Positions 8,380 to 15,367 of a stretch of 37,679 nucleotides of DNA are shown here, piece after piece. Location of the stretch: positions 1 to 37,679 of the forward strand of contig DXAV01000037.1 of NCBI GenBank assembly GCA_019116805.1. Direction: 5' to 3'. This DNA comes from Candidatus Bacteroides merdavium (GTDB lineage Bacteria > Bacteroidota > Bacteroidia > Bacteroidales > Bacteroidaceae). The number at the start of each line of letters is the position of its first letter. The first letter of the stretch is position 1. Position numbers and translations under genes: made by a program. Under the pieces are notes generated by a model. That model was not told the DNA's origin. It did not search any database and saw nothing but the letters and a program-made list of their open reading frames with translations.

Positions 8380-9648
8380 ATGGATATGAATTTGATATTG
8401 GCAAGCGTGGGGGTATTCCTTGTGGTAATCCTGCTGCTTGTGGTAATCCTGCTGGTAGCCAAGAACTATCTGGTGCCGTCAGGTAACGTGAAACTAACTA
8501 TCAATGGCGAGCGTGAATTGGAAGTGGCTTCTGGAGGCACGTTACTCAATACATTGGCTGTCAACGGTGTGTACCTTTCTTCCGCATGCGGCGGCAAAGG
8601 CTCGTGCGGGCAATGTAAGTGTCAGGTACTTGAAGGAGGTGGGGAAATCCTCCCCTCTGAGGTACCCCACTTCAGCCGTAAGCAGCAAAAGGATTATTGG
8701 CGCTTGGGATGCCAGGTGAAGGTGAAAGGCGACATGAGTATCAAGGTGGCCGAGAGCGTTCTTGGCGTGAAGGAATACGAGTGTACCGTCATTTCTAACA
8801 AGAACGTGGCTACGTTCATCAAGGAATTCAAGGTACAGCTTCCCGCTGGTGCCCACATGGACTTTATCCCTGGTTCGTATGCGCAGATTAAGATTCCTAC
8901 TTTTACGATGGACTATGATAAGGACATCGACAAGAGCCTGATAGGAGATGAATATCTGCCCGCATGGCAGAAGTTCAACATGTTCTCGTTGAAGTGCGTC
9001 AATCCTGAACCTACTGTACGTGCTTATTCTATGGCTAACTATCCCGCCGAGGGCGATGTATTCATGCTGACTGTGCGTATTGCTACTCCTCCGTTCAAGC
9101 CCGATCGTAGCGGCTTTATGGATGTAAATCCGGGTATTGCTTCTTCTTACATCTTTACCCTGAAGCCGGGTGACAAGGTTATCATGAGTGGTCCTTACGG
9201 TGACTTCCATCCGCATTTCGATTCCAAGAAAGAAATGATTTGGGTTGGTGGTGGTGCCGGTATGGCTCCGCTCCGTGCACAGATCATGCACATGACCAAG
9301 ACATTGAATACACGCGATCGCGAAATGCACTATTTCTACGGAGCTCGTGCCTTGAACGAAGTGTTCTATTTGGACGACTTCCTCGGCCTGGAAAAGGAAT
9401 TCCCCAACTTCCACTTCCACTTGGCACTCGACCGTCCCGATCCTGCAGCCGATGCAGCAGGCGTGAAATATACTCCGGGCTTCGTTCACACCGTTATGTA
9501 TGAAACTTATCTGAAGAATCACGAAGCTCCCGAGGACATCGAATACTACATGTGTGGTCCTGGACCGATGTCGAATGCTGTTGTCAACATGCTCGATGGT
9601 CTGGGTGTTGAGTCATCCAGCATCATGTATGATAACTTCGGCGGATAA
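8380..9648 (+). CDS. nqrF: Na+-translocating NADH:quinone reductase subunit F (NADH-oxidising flavoprotein)
   Basis: This 422-residue protein is NqrF, the electron entry point of the pump. One N-terminal transmembrane helix (about 5-27) is followed by a 2Fe-2S ferredoxin domain with ligands Cys70, Cys76, Cys79 and Cys111 (CGGKGSCGQC plus RLGC). Next comes an FAD domain with RAYSMANYP. The NADH domain has WVGGGAGMAPLRAQ and the late YMCGPGPMSNAV motif. Together these oxidise NADH and pass electrons through FAD and 2Fe-2S to the NqrD/E centre. It is the last gene of the operon, followed by a strong hairpin terminator. Confidence 0.97.
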   Translation: MDMNLILASVGVFLVVILLLVVILLVAKNYLVPSGNVKLTINGERELEVASGGTLLNTLAVNGVYLSSACGGKGSCGQCKCQVLEGGGEILPSEVPHFSRKQQKDYWRLGCQVKVKGDMSIKVAESVLGVKEYECTVISNKNVATFIKEFKVQLPAGAHMDFIPGSYAQIKIPTFTMDYDKDIDKSLIGDEYLPAWQKFNMFSLKCVNPEPTVRAYSMANYPAEGDVFMLTVRIATPPFKPDRSGFMDVNPGIASSYIFTLKPGDKVIMSGPYGDFHPHFDSKKEMIWVGGGAGMAPLRAQIMHMTKTLNTRDREMHYFYGARALNEVFYLDDFLGLEKEFPNFHFHLALDRPDPAADAAGVKYTPGFVHTVMYETYLKNHEAPEDIEYYMCGPGPMSNAVVNMLDGLGVESSSIMYDNFGG

Positions 9649-9676
9649 TCCTCGATAAGCACTCAATCTTATAAAG

Positions 9677-9739
9677 AAACGCGGATGGCGCGGAAAACTG
9701 ACGATTTTATTTTCGTCGCTTTCCTGCCATCCGCGTTTT
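9677..9739 (+). terminator. Terminator of the nqr operon
   Basis: Arms AAACGCGGATGGC (9677-9689) and GCCATCCGCGTTT (9726-9738) form a perfect 13-bp stem, ending in TTTTG. Shorter inner pairings (GGAAA/TTTCC and GACGA/TCGTC) extend it into a nearly continuous hairpin. It lies 28 bases after the nqrF stop and directly abuts the tandem repeat array. Confidence 0.8.
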
Positions 9740-9888
9740 GTTTGCCTAGCTTAAACTTCTTGTTTGCCTAGCTTAAACTTCTTGTTTGCCCAGCTTAAAC
9801 GCTCTGTTTACCCAGCTTAAACATCCTGTTTACCCAGCTTAAACATCCTGTTTACCCAGCTTAAACACTTCGTTTGCCCAGCTTAAAC
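9740..9888. repeat. Tandem repeat array, seven copies of a 22-bp unit
   Basis: Seven copies of the 17-base core GTTT(G/A)CC(C/T)AGCTTAAAC begin at 9740, 9762, 9784, 9806, 9828, 9850 and 9872, giving an exact 22-base period. Cores are separated by 5-base linkers: TTCTT, TTCTT, GCTCT, ATCCT, ATCCT and ACTTC. Core variants run in order: GCCT twice, GCCC once, ACCC three times, GCCC once. The core ends (GTTTA and TAAAC) are complementary. Because 22 is not a multiple of three, this is not coding. It lies between the convergent nqr operon and FKBP gene. Function unknown. Confidence 0.9.
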
Positions 9889-9917
9889 GACAGCTTTCTT
9901 GGGTTGAAAGGGAATGG

Positions 9918-10316
9918 TCAGGCAATGCCCAGCAGTTCGATTTCGAAAATCAAGGTGGAGCCACCCGGTATGCCGGGCTGAGAGAACTTGCCGTAGCCCA
10001 TTTCGGCGGGCAGGTAGATTTCCCATTTGTCGCCTACGCACATCTGTTGTATAGCGATAATCCAGCCTTCAATCAGGTCACTTAGCCGGAAAGCGGCCGG
10101 TGTGCCTCCACGGCTGCTGTCGAACTTCTTGCCGTTGATGGTCCAACCCGTGTAGTGGGCGGTGACGATGCTTCGCGGGGTGGGGTGCTTGCCGTCGCCG
10201 GCTCCCGAAGCCAGTACTTTGTAATAGATGCCTTTGGGCAGAGGCTTGACGCCTTCTTCCGCTGCTTTTGCAGCCAGCCAGTCTTTGTTGGCCTGGATGT
10301 AATCTTTCTTTGCCAT
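9918..10316 (-). CDS. Cytoplasmic FKBP-type peptidyl-prolyl cis-trans isomerase
   Basis: The 132-residue protein is a single FKBP domain with a short helical N-terminus (about residues 1-30) and no signal peptide, so it is probably cytoplasmic. Family motifs are clear: VTAHYTGWTINGKKFDSS, then GWIIAIQQMCVGDKWEIYLPAEMGYG, and a GIPGGSTLIFEIELL ending. The usual VIPG/VIKGW segment appears as LIEGW. FKBPs catalyse prolyl isomerisation and assist folding. It has its own promoter element upstream, and the 22-bp repeat array lies 29 bases beyond its stop. Confidence 0.92.
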   Translation of the reverse strand: MAKKDYIQANKDWLAAKAAEEGVKPLPKGIYYKVLASGAGDGKHPTPRSIVTAHYTGWTINGKKFDSSRGGTPAAFRLSDLIEGWIIAIQQMCVGDKWEIYLPAEMGYGKFSQPGIPGGSTLIFEIELLGIA

Positions 10317-10335
10317 ATCAATTCGGATTTTGGGG

Positions 10336-10343
10336 CAAAGATA
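10336..10343 (-). promoter_or_regulatory. Bacteroidota -7 promoter element (TATCTTTG) for the FKBP gene
   Basis: On the minus strand TATCTTTG lies 20 bases before the FKBP ATG. The position of a -33 box would fall within the base of the nested hairpin at 10363-10429. Confidence 0.5.
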
Positions 10344-10362
10344 AAAAAGGATTTCATAACTA

Positions 10363-10429
10363 CCTACATTGGCTCCGTAAAGTCCCTCTTTAGCGTGCTA
10401 AAGTGCCACTTTACGGGTGCTAATGTAGG
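10363..10429. other. Three-tier nested inverted repeat between genes
   Basis: Three pairs of complementary arms are nested: CCTACATT/AATGTAGG outside, CGTAAAGT/ACTTTACG in the middle and CTTTAGC/GCTAAAG around a 2-base centre. Short, partly pairing stretches lie between them. The 67-base unit could fold into one long hairpin on either strand. It sits between the stop of the membrane-protein gene (10462) and the FKBP promoter. Neither side has a T run right at the stem end, so simple termination is not certain. Confidence 0.75.
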
Positions 10430-10461
10430 TGTTTAGGATGGGGCATGTAGCTAATGGATTT

Positions 10462-11046
10462 TTAATCTTCCCGGGTATATTCCTCGATGTCGCGGATGGC
10501 TTCCTTGGCTTTGCGGCGTTCATTCCTGAGGTACAGCAGACCGAAGATGGCTCCGACCACAAACCCGACACCTCCTCCGGTGCAGATGGATTCTCCGTTT
10601 TCTTTGGGGTAGCTCTCAATGATGAACCAAACTATCCATAACAGGGCGAACGGCAGTCCGAAGCACAGCCATTTCAGCCCCAGACGGTTCATGCGTATCA
10701 GGGCTTTGCTGATGTCCACCAGGTTGTCGGTCGATATTTCTTGAATGTTTACGCCTTTGTGGCTGTATATCTGATAAAGGCAGGCGGCAATCAGAAAGAT
10801 GGAAGTAACGACGCAGAACATCCATGAATAGTCCATCCTGATGAAGAACATATTGCAATAAATCAGAGCGAACGGAATTCCTATATACATGAGTCTCTTA
10901 TTGCGATTGATATAGGCCAGTTTTTTTCGGGTGGATTGCATCATCATTTTTTCGCTGATGATGGTTTCTTTGGCCAGCTTGTCTTTCAATAACCGGATTT
11001 GTTGTTTCATCTCTTCCAGTTCGAAGTTATCTTGATAATTTTCCAT
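10462..11046 (-). CDS. Unrecognised four-helix membrane protein encoded behind an ECF sigma factor
   Basis: The 194-residue protein has an N-terminal charged, coiled-coil-like segment (about residues 8-45), two helices (about 53-70 and 74-94), a soluble loop (about 95-123) and two more helices (about 124-143 and 157-173). It ends in a charged tail rich in Arg, Lys and Glu. No catalytic motif or known domain is recognised. It begins 12 bases after the sigma gene, so the two are probably co-transcribed and possibly coupled. This suggests a membrane partner or anti-sigma-like role, but it lacks the single-helix FecR layout common in Bacteroidota. The functional link is inference from position only. 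Confidence 0.75.
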   Translation of the reverse strand: MENYQDNFELEEMKQQIRLLKDKLAKETIISEKMMMQSTRKKLAYINRNKRLMYIGIPFALIYCNMFFIRMDYSWMFCVVTSIFLIAACLYQIYSHKGVNIQEISTDNLVDISKALIRMNRLGLKWLCFGLPFALLWIVWFIIESYPKENGESICTGGGVGFVVGAIFGLLYLRNERRKAKEAIRDIEEYTRED

Positions 11047-11058
11047 ACTGATGCACTT

Positions 11059-11538
11059 TTAGTGGTTCGACATTTTTTTTAACTCCTCCTTGATGCGATA
11101 CAGGCGCACGGATACGTTCTTGGTTGAGATGCCGACGATGGCACCTATCTCTTCGTAACTCATGTTTTCCAGCCATAGCAGGACGATGGCACGGTCGAAG
11201 GGCTTGAGCCGATGGATGCGGTCGTAGAGCTGTCGGATTTGCCGGGAGTCCTCGTCCTTGTCTTCAAACAGGTTGATGTCCATGGTCAGTGGAAGGGTGG
11301 CACGCTTCTGTTTTTTCCGTTCGTAGGAGATGCAGGTGTTGAAGCTCACTTTCCAGATCCAGGTATCAACGCTGCTGCGGTTCTGGAAAGACGCGTAGCC
11401 TTTCCACAGATTGATGAGCACTTCCTGAAACAGGTCGCTGACTTCATCGGAATCTTTCGAGAACATGAAGCACACCGTGTAGATGGTGCTTTTGTGCTCC
11501 CTAATCATTTGCGCAAATGTAGTGTCCAATGTTTCCAT
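11059..11538 (-). CDS. ECF-type RNA polymerase sigma factor
   Basis: This 159-residue protein has the two-domain layout of ECF sigma factors. Region 2 (about residues 8-75) contains DLFQEVLINLWKGYASF and WIWKVSFNTCISYERKK, matching the core-binding and -10-recognition helices. Region 4 (about 105-156) contains the helix-turn-helix SYEEIGAIVGISTKNVSVRLYR, which would read the -35-like element. The start at 11538 fits the family length. It is followed by a membrane protein gene, the usual arrangement for an ECF factor and its controller. Its targets are not visible in this window. Confidence 0.92.
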   Translation of the reverse strand: METLDTTFAQMIREHKSTIYTVCFMFSKDSDEVSDLFQEVLINLWKGYASFQNRSSVDTWIWKVSFNTCISYERKKQKRATLPLTMDINLFEDKDEDSRQIRQLYDRIHRLKPFDRAIVLLWLENMSYEEIGAIVGISTKNVSVRLYRIKEELKKMSNH

Positions 11539-11595
11539 ATCGAATTGAGTAGTTGTTTTTGTCCGTTAGACGCAGGTGCCGACGGAAAAACTACA

Positions 11596-11603
11596 CAAAA
11601 ATA
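11596..11603 (-). promoter_or_regulatory. Bacteroidota -7 promoter element (TATTTTTG) for the ECF sigma gene
   Basis: On the minus strand TATTTTTG lies 58 bases before the sigma ATG and fits TAnnTTTG. No clear -33 box is seen, and T-rich sequence makes chance matches fairly likely. Confidence 0.35.
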
Positions 11604-11658
11604 GAACTTTTTGGGGAGGAATATAAGAAAGTGCTAAAGAGTGACTGGCCGATTGTAG

Positions 11659-11740
11659 TATTAAGGCGCTGATTTCGTGGAAATTCACGGATCATTTTTT
11701 ATTCTTTTCCATGCTCTCCCGCGTAATCCGCGCCTTAATA
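11659..11740. other. Imperfect inverted repeat in the gap before the ECF sigma operon
   Basis: Arms TATTAAGGCGC (11659-11669) and GCGCCTTAATA (11730-11740) are perfect 11-bp complements. Pairing can continue after one mismatch as GATT/AATC. The interior holds a separate small hairpin, CGTG-GAAATT-CACG (11676-11689), and a T run (11695-11700). It lies just beyond the stop of the minus-strand lipoprotein gene, so it may act as that gene's terminator. Confidence 0.6.
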
Positions 11741-11772
11741 TACACTTTATATTTTCCGGATGACGGTACGTG

Positions 11773-12597
11773 CTATTGCTTCTTCAGCGTGAACTCCAAT
11801 TTCTGCAATCCTAATTTATAGACATTTGCAAGAATCAGTGCGTAATGCAGTTCTTCGCCTGCCTGCATGGAACCTGTGATGTGATTGAACTCGTCCTCCG
11901 GAACTACATCCTTGAACATCGGTCCCGATGAACCGTTTCTGATCAGGCGGATTTCATCGGTAAGGGGTGACAAAACATAAACATAAGTTGCCATATAGGG
12001 GATACGTTGGAGATCTATCCAATTCGGATCATCTTTAGGGAGAATGTTTTCAATCCAAAGCCTGGCCATATCATAAGATGGTAACAGGTCTCCGTTATTA
12101 TATCTTATATTACCTTCACTGTCAACCAACAGCTCTTTTCCCATAGCAATAGCATACTTGTTGATGGGGCATGATTCTTCATATTCGATATCTTCTTCCG
12201 ATTGGATTTCTTTGTCATCCGGTGTCTCAGGCTCAGTGACAAGCCGGTCCTGAAGAATGGATACAAGCGTATAGGTGCGGTCTGGGGCATCCATCGGCGG
12301 ATTGGCAAGAATGGTTCTTTTGACCCGAAGTTCATATTCATGCCCTCGTTCGTAGGTGAAGCCTTCGATGGCATCGAAAGCAAGCGGTTGCCATTCTTTG
12401 AAATTGTCTTCGGTCTTGACGAGCATACATTCTATGGGGTGTTCTTTATCGGTATCGAATAAAGCATACATGATGCCTGTTTCCGAAGAAACTGACATGG
12501 CAATTTCCTTCACGATATCTGTCGGCTTGTCGTCGTCATTACAAGCTGTCCATAAGAAACAAACGAACGTAAACAGGAAAATAATAAACTTGTTCAT
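11773..12597 (-). CDS. Putative lipoprotein with a DUF4377-like domain
   Basis: The 274-residue protein has a lipoprotein signal peptide with Cys19 (LWTAC) followed by NDDD. Such an acidic stretch often goes with surface-exposed lipoproteins in Bacteroidota. Residues about 50-115 resemble DUF4377: IECMLVK, then IEGFTYERGHEYELRVKR, then NPPMDAPDRTYTLVSIL. The C-terminal half (about 145-274) is not recognised and may be specific to the group. No catalytic residues can be named. It is upstream of the ECF sigma gene on the same strand but separated by 234 bases and an inverted repeat, so co-transcription is doubtful. The lipoprotein call is firm. The domain call is from memory of the family pattern. 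Confidence 0.65.
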   Translation of the reverse strand: MNKFIIFLFTFVCFLWTACNDDDKPTDIVKEIAMSVSSETGIMYALFDTDKEHPIECMLVKTEDNFKEWQPLAFDAIEGFTYERGHEYELRVKRTILANPPMDAPDRTYTLVSILQDRLVTEPETPDDKEIQSEEDIEYEESCPINKYAIAMGKELLVDSEGNIRYNNGDLLPSYDMARLWIENILPKDDPNWIDLQRIPYMATYVYVLSPLTDEIRLIRNGSSGPMFKDVVPEDEFNHITGSMQAGEELHYALILANVYKLGLQKLEFTLKKQ

Positions 12598-12648
12598 AGT
12601 TATACGGATTCTCTATGGACTCAATAGAGGTTTTAGGTTTGGAATGCA

Positions 12649-12701
12649 GAAACGTGAGCCGGTTATGCCGTTTTTCAAGTATGAGACAGGCATAGCGTTT
12701 C
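12649..12701. other. Two-tier inverted repeat upstream of the DUF4377-like lipoprotein
   Basis: GAAACG (12649-12654) pairs with CGTTTC (12696-12701), and inside it TTATGCC pairs with GGCATAG allowing a wobble. The plus strand continues into CTTCTTTTTCTCTC. No plus-strand gene lies immediately upstream. On the minus strand the structure would sit in the leader region of the lipoprotein gene. The rest of the 283-base gap holds only the promoter of the next gene. Confidence 0.4.
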
Positions 12702-12823
12702 TTCTTTTTCTCTCTCATGCGTATAGGTTGGGAAGGATATTCTTAACCTGATTACAAAGATAGTAAACCTGTTATAAAATTCTAGCATCGGACGTAATTT
12801 TTCCTTTTCGTTTGCTCAAAGCT

Positions 12824-12854
12824 GTTTGCTTTTGAAATGGAAATGTTATCTTTG
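12824..12854 (+). promoter_or_regulatory. Complete Bacteroidota promoter (TTTG, 19 bases, TATCTTTG)
   Basis: TTTG at 12824-12827 and TATCTTTG at 12847-12854 are 19 bases apart, matching the known -33/-7 layout of the main Bacteroides sigma factor. The downstream ATG at 12881 leaves a short leader of about 20 bases. This is one of the two best promoters in the window. Confidence 0.75.
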
Positions 12855-12880
12855 TACTGAGGTGTACCATTATTAAGCGT

Positions 12881-13660
12881 ATGAAAAAAAGTCTGATATT
12901 TTGTCTGTTTATCCTTTGTAGTCTCTGCCGGGTGCAAGGGCAAACTGAAGTTTGCCTGGTCGGGACGAAGCATGAACCCTGTGCGTACTTCAATAGCGAC
13001 AGTGTCTATGCCATTCTGTTGCGAGTACAGCCCGATGTCGTGTTGATGGAGCTGGATTCTTCTTTTTTCGACAAAAATTTCCGCTTCGACTTGGAGAAGT
13101 ATCCTGACCTGCTTTCGACTAACGAAACCATAGGAGCGCACCGCTACCAGCAGGAACGGGATGTCGATTTACGTCCTTTCGAAATTACGGGTCGAAATGA
13201 ATGGTATCGGGAGCACCGGTACTTTGAACGGCAGGACAGTATGTGGCGCGGCGCAATGTCTTTGTATCGGGCGGATAAACTGAGCCGGAAAAATCGGGAA
13301 GATATGGAGCTGATCCTCCAAGTGATGAACTATAATGATATGAAATTCGCTTCACCGCGTGACATGAATTCCAGCATGACGATGGGATACTTGTCGCTTC
13401 GTGAGTATATTCTTTATCAGAAGTTGGTATCCATTGTGGAAACGGAGGAGATGCTCAATCATTGGCGAGGCTTTGTTCGTCTTTGGTCGTCCCGTTGGTA
13501 TGAGCGCAACGAGGTGATGGCTGCCAATATCCGACAGATGGCCGAAGCCTATTCAGGCAAACGTTTGTTGGTATTGGTTGGCCTGGAGCACAAACCCGGA
13601 CTTCTGAAGTTGTTGAAGGAATGTGACGGGTTGGTGCTTAAAGAGTATTGGGAGTTTTAG
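12881..13660 (+). CDS. Exported TraB/TIKI-like protein, putative metalloprotease fold
   Basis: The 259-residue protein has a signal peptide (about 1-20, RVQGQ). It shows the sparse pattern of the TraB/PrgY family: an early GTKH (28-31), then VVLMELD with Glu57, then WYERNEVMAANI and a late VGLEHKPGLL with His237. In the family these Gly-x-x-His, Glu and Gly-x-x-His positions form the proposed metal site. Some members are proteases or act on signal peptides or pheromones. The sequence is divergent, with a long charged helical middle (about 95-200), so the call is tentative. It has a strong promoter of its own. The helicase gene starts 100 bases downstream with its own promoter-like element. 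Confidence 0.55.
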   Translation: MKKSLIFCLFILCSLCRVQGQTEVCLVGTKHEPCAYFNSDSVYAILLRVQPDVVLMELDSSFFDKNFRFDLEKYPDLLSTNETIGAHRYQQERDVDLRPFEITGRNEWYREHRYFERQDSMWRGAMSLYRADKLSRKNREDMELILQVMNYNDMKFASPRDMNSSMTMGYLSLREYILYQKLVSIVETEEMLNHWRGFVRLWSSRWYERNEVMAANIRQMAEAYSGKRLLVLVGLEHKPGLLKLLKECDGLVLKEYWEF

Positions 13661-13728
13661 AAGTAAGGCTGTGGGCGGGTAAAAGGAAATATCTGTTGGA
13701 GTTGGGGTGTTATTCCATAGATTTTCTC

Positions 13729-13736
13729 TAAGTTTG
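13729..13736 (+). promoter_or_regulatory. Bacteroidota -7 promoter element (TAAGTTTG) for the helicase gene
   Basis: TAAGTTTG fits TAnnTTTG and lies 24 bases before the helicase ATG. The -33 region has only GTTGG-type sequence, so the promoter may be weak. Confidence 0.45.
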
Positions 13737-13760
13737 TCGAAACCAAGATTGGATTGAACG

Positions 13761-15086
13761 ATGAAGACAACCGATATACTTGAAAATCTGAAGATAGAAC
13801 AATTGAACCCGATGCAGGAAGCCGTGGGCAGGGCATATGGGGAATGCAGAAGCCTGATAGTGCTTTCACCTACCGGTTCGGGCAAAACGTTGGCATTCCT
13901 GTTGCCGCTGGTACAACGGCTGTCGGTCACTACAGAAGAAGTGCAAGCCGTGGTGCTGGTGCCTTCGCGCGAACTGGCATTGCAGATCGAGGGTGTGTTT
14001 AAGGCCATGAACACGGGCTTCAAGGTGATGAGCTGTTATGGCGGCCGTCCGGCTATGGACGAACACCGCACGATGAAGAGCCTTAAGCCGGCGGTCATCA
14101 TAGGAACGCCCGGCCGCATGAACGACCACCTGCATAAGGGAAATTTCGGAGTAGAACAAATCAGGACACTCGTGATCGATGAGTTCGATAAATGTTTGGA
14201 ATTTGGTTTTCAGGAAGAGATGGCCGAAGTGGTGGGTCAGCTTCCCCGACTGGAGAAGCGAGTATTGCTTTCGGCTACCGATGCCGAAGAAATTCCTCAG
14301 TTCACGGGAGTGGAAGAAGAGGATAGGAGAGTGGTGAAACTTGATTTTCTGGAAGGTGAAGCCGTTTCTTCTCGCTTGAACTTGCAACAGGTGTTGTCTC
14401 CCCAGAAAGATAAGCTCGACACCCTGTATAGGTTGCTTTGTTCTGTGGCCCACAAGCAGACGCTGGTATTCGTCAACTATCGCGAGAGTGTGGATCGTGT
14501 GGCTTCCTTTCTGAAATCGAAGAAATTCCCATGCGAAGCCTTTCATGGCGGCATGGAACAGCCCGATCGTGAACGGGCGCTCTACAAGTTCCGAAACGGC
14601 AGTTCGCCTGTGCTGGTATCGACTGACCTGGCTGCTCGTGGGCTTGATATTCCGGGTATCGAGAATGTGATTCATTACCACTTGCCCGTCAACGAAGAAG
14701 CTTTCACCCACCGCAACGGACGTACAGCCAGATGGGATGCCACTGGCTCGTCGTTCCTGTTGCTGCATGCCGAAGAAAGTCTGCCTGCATACATCCCTCA
14801 GGATATTCCTGTTTTCGATTTACCTGAGGAAACACCCAAACCTGTCAAGGCCCGTTGGACTACCTTATATATTGGTAAGGGGAAAAAGGACAAGCTGAAC
14901 AAGGTGGACATCGTGGGCTTTCTATATAAGAAAGGTGGATTGTCGCGTGAGGATGTAGGCCAGGTTGACGTGAAGGATCATTATGCCTTTGTAGCTATCC
15001 GACGCAGTAAGGCAAAACAGGTGCTTTCCTTGGTTCAGGGTGAAAAAATCAAGGGATTAAAGACATTGATCGAAGAAGCAAAGTGA
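13761..15086 (+). CDS. DEAD-box-family ATP-dependent RNA helicase, DbpA type
   Basis: The 441-residue protein has two RecA-like domains and a C-terminal RNA-binding domain. The Q-motif region (LNPMQEA) is followed by motif I, SPTGSGKT with Lys42, and motif Ia (VPSRELALQ). Motif II is DEFD (140-143) rather than DEAD, and motif III is LLSAT. Later come TDLAARGLDIP and motif VI, HRNGRTARW. The last 75 residues (from RWTTLYIGKGKKDK) match the DbpA-type RNA-recognition domain that directs E. coli DbpA to 23S rRNA in ribosome assembly. Phe in motif II and Trp after the arginine finger region are unusual, but the catalytic Asp, Glu and Arg residues remain, so it is probably active. Confidence 0.92.
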   Translation: MKTTDILENLKIEQLNPMQEAVGRAYGECRSLIVLSPTGSGKTLAFLLPLVQRLSVTTEEVQAVVLVPSRELALQIEGVFKAMNTGFKVMSCYGGRPAMDEHRTMKSLKPAVIIGTPGRMNDHLHKGNFGVEQIRTLVIDEFDKCLEFGFQEEMAEVVGQLPRLEKRVLLSATDAEEIPQFTGVEEEDRRVVKLDFLEGEAVSSRLNLQQVLSPQKDKLDTLYRLLCSVAHKQTLVFVNYRESVDRVASFLKSKKFPCEAFHGGMEQPDRERALYKFRNGSSPVLVSTDLAARGLDIPGIENVIHYHLPVNEEAFTHRNGRTARWDATGSSFLLLHAEESLPAYIPQDIPVFDLPEETPKPVKARWTTLYIGKGKKDKLNKVDIVGFLYKKGGLSREDVGQVDVKDHYAFVAIRRSKAKQVLSLVQGEKIKGLKTLIEEAK

Positions 15087-15285
15087 TTATTGAGCCTGTT
15101 TTAACTTACATTTTGTAAACTTTATGTGGGGGTGTTTCCTTGAAAATAAGTGTATGTTTTACATTTTGATACTTGTTTGGCTCGCTTATTGCTATCTCTA
15201 CATAACAAAATAGTGTATTTGTAGTGTATAAGGTAATAAAAAGGAAAGCATTCTGCCCTAAAAACTGAGAAAATAGATAGAAAAG

Positions 15286-15316
15286 TTTGGATTATAGAAA
15301 TAAATCCGTAATTTCG
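15286..15316 (+). promoter_or_regulatory. Probable promoter of the serC-serA-DUF1015 cluster
   Basis: TTTG at 15286-15289 and TAATTTCG at 15309-15316 are 19 bases apart. The second element differs from TAnnTTTG at one base. With the serC start at 15368 the leader would be about 45 bases. The rest of the 281-base gap from 15087 is AT-rich and shows no gene or clear hairpin. Confidence 0.55.
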
Positions 15317-15367
15317 CCTTGTCGTAAGACATAAATAATGCATCGTATAACCAAAACATTTGTTACA

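Noticed and set aside
8542..9522. Long minus-strand open frame antisense to nqrF
   Set aside because: nqrF motifs are unambiguous on the plus strand, and the antisense product matches nothing recognised.
9740..9888. CRISPR array
   Set aside because: The gaps between repeats are only 5 bases and partly identical, the repeat is 17 bases, and no cas gene is nearby.
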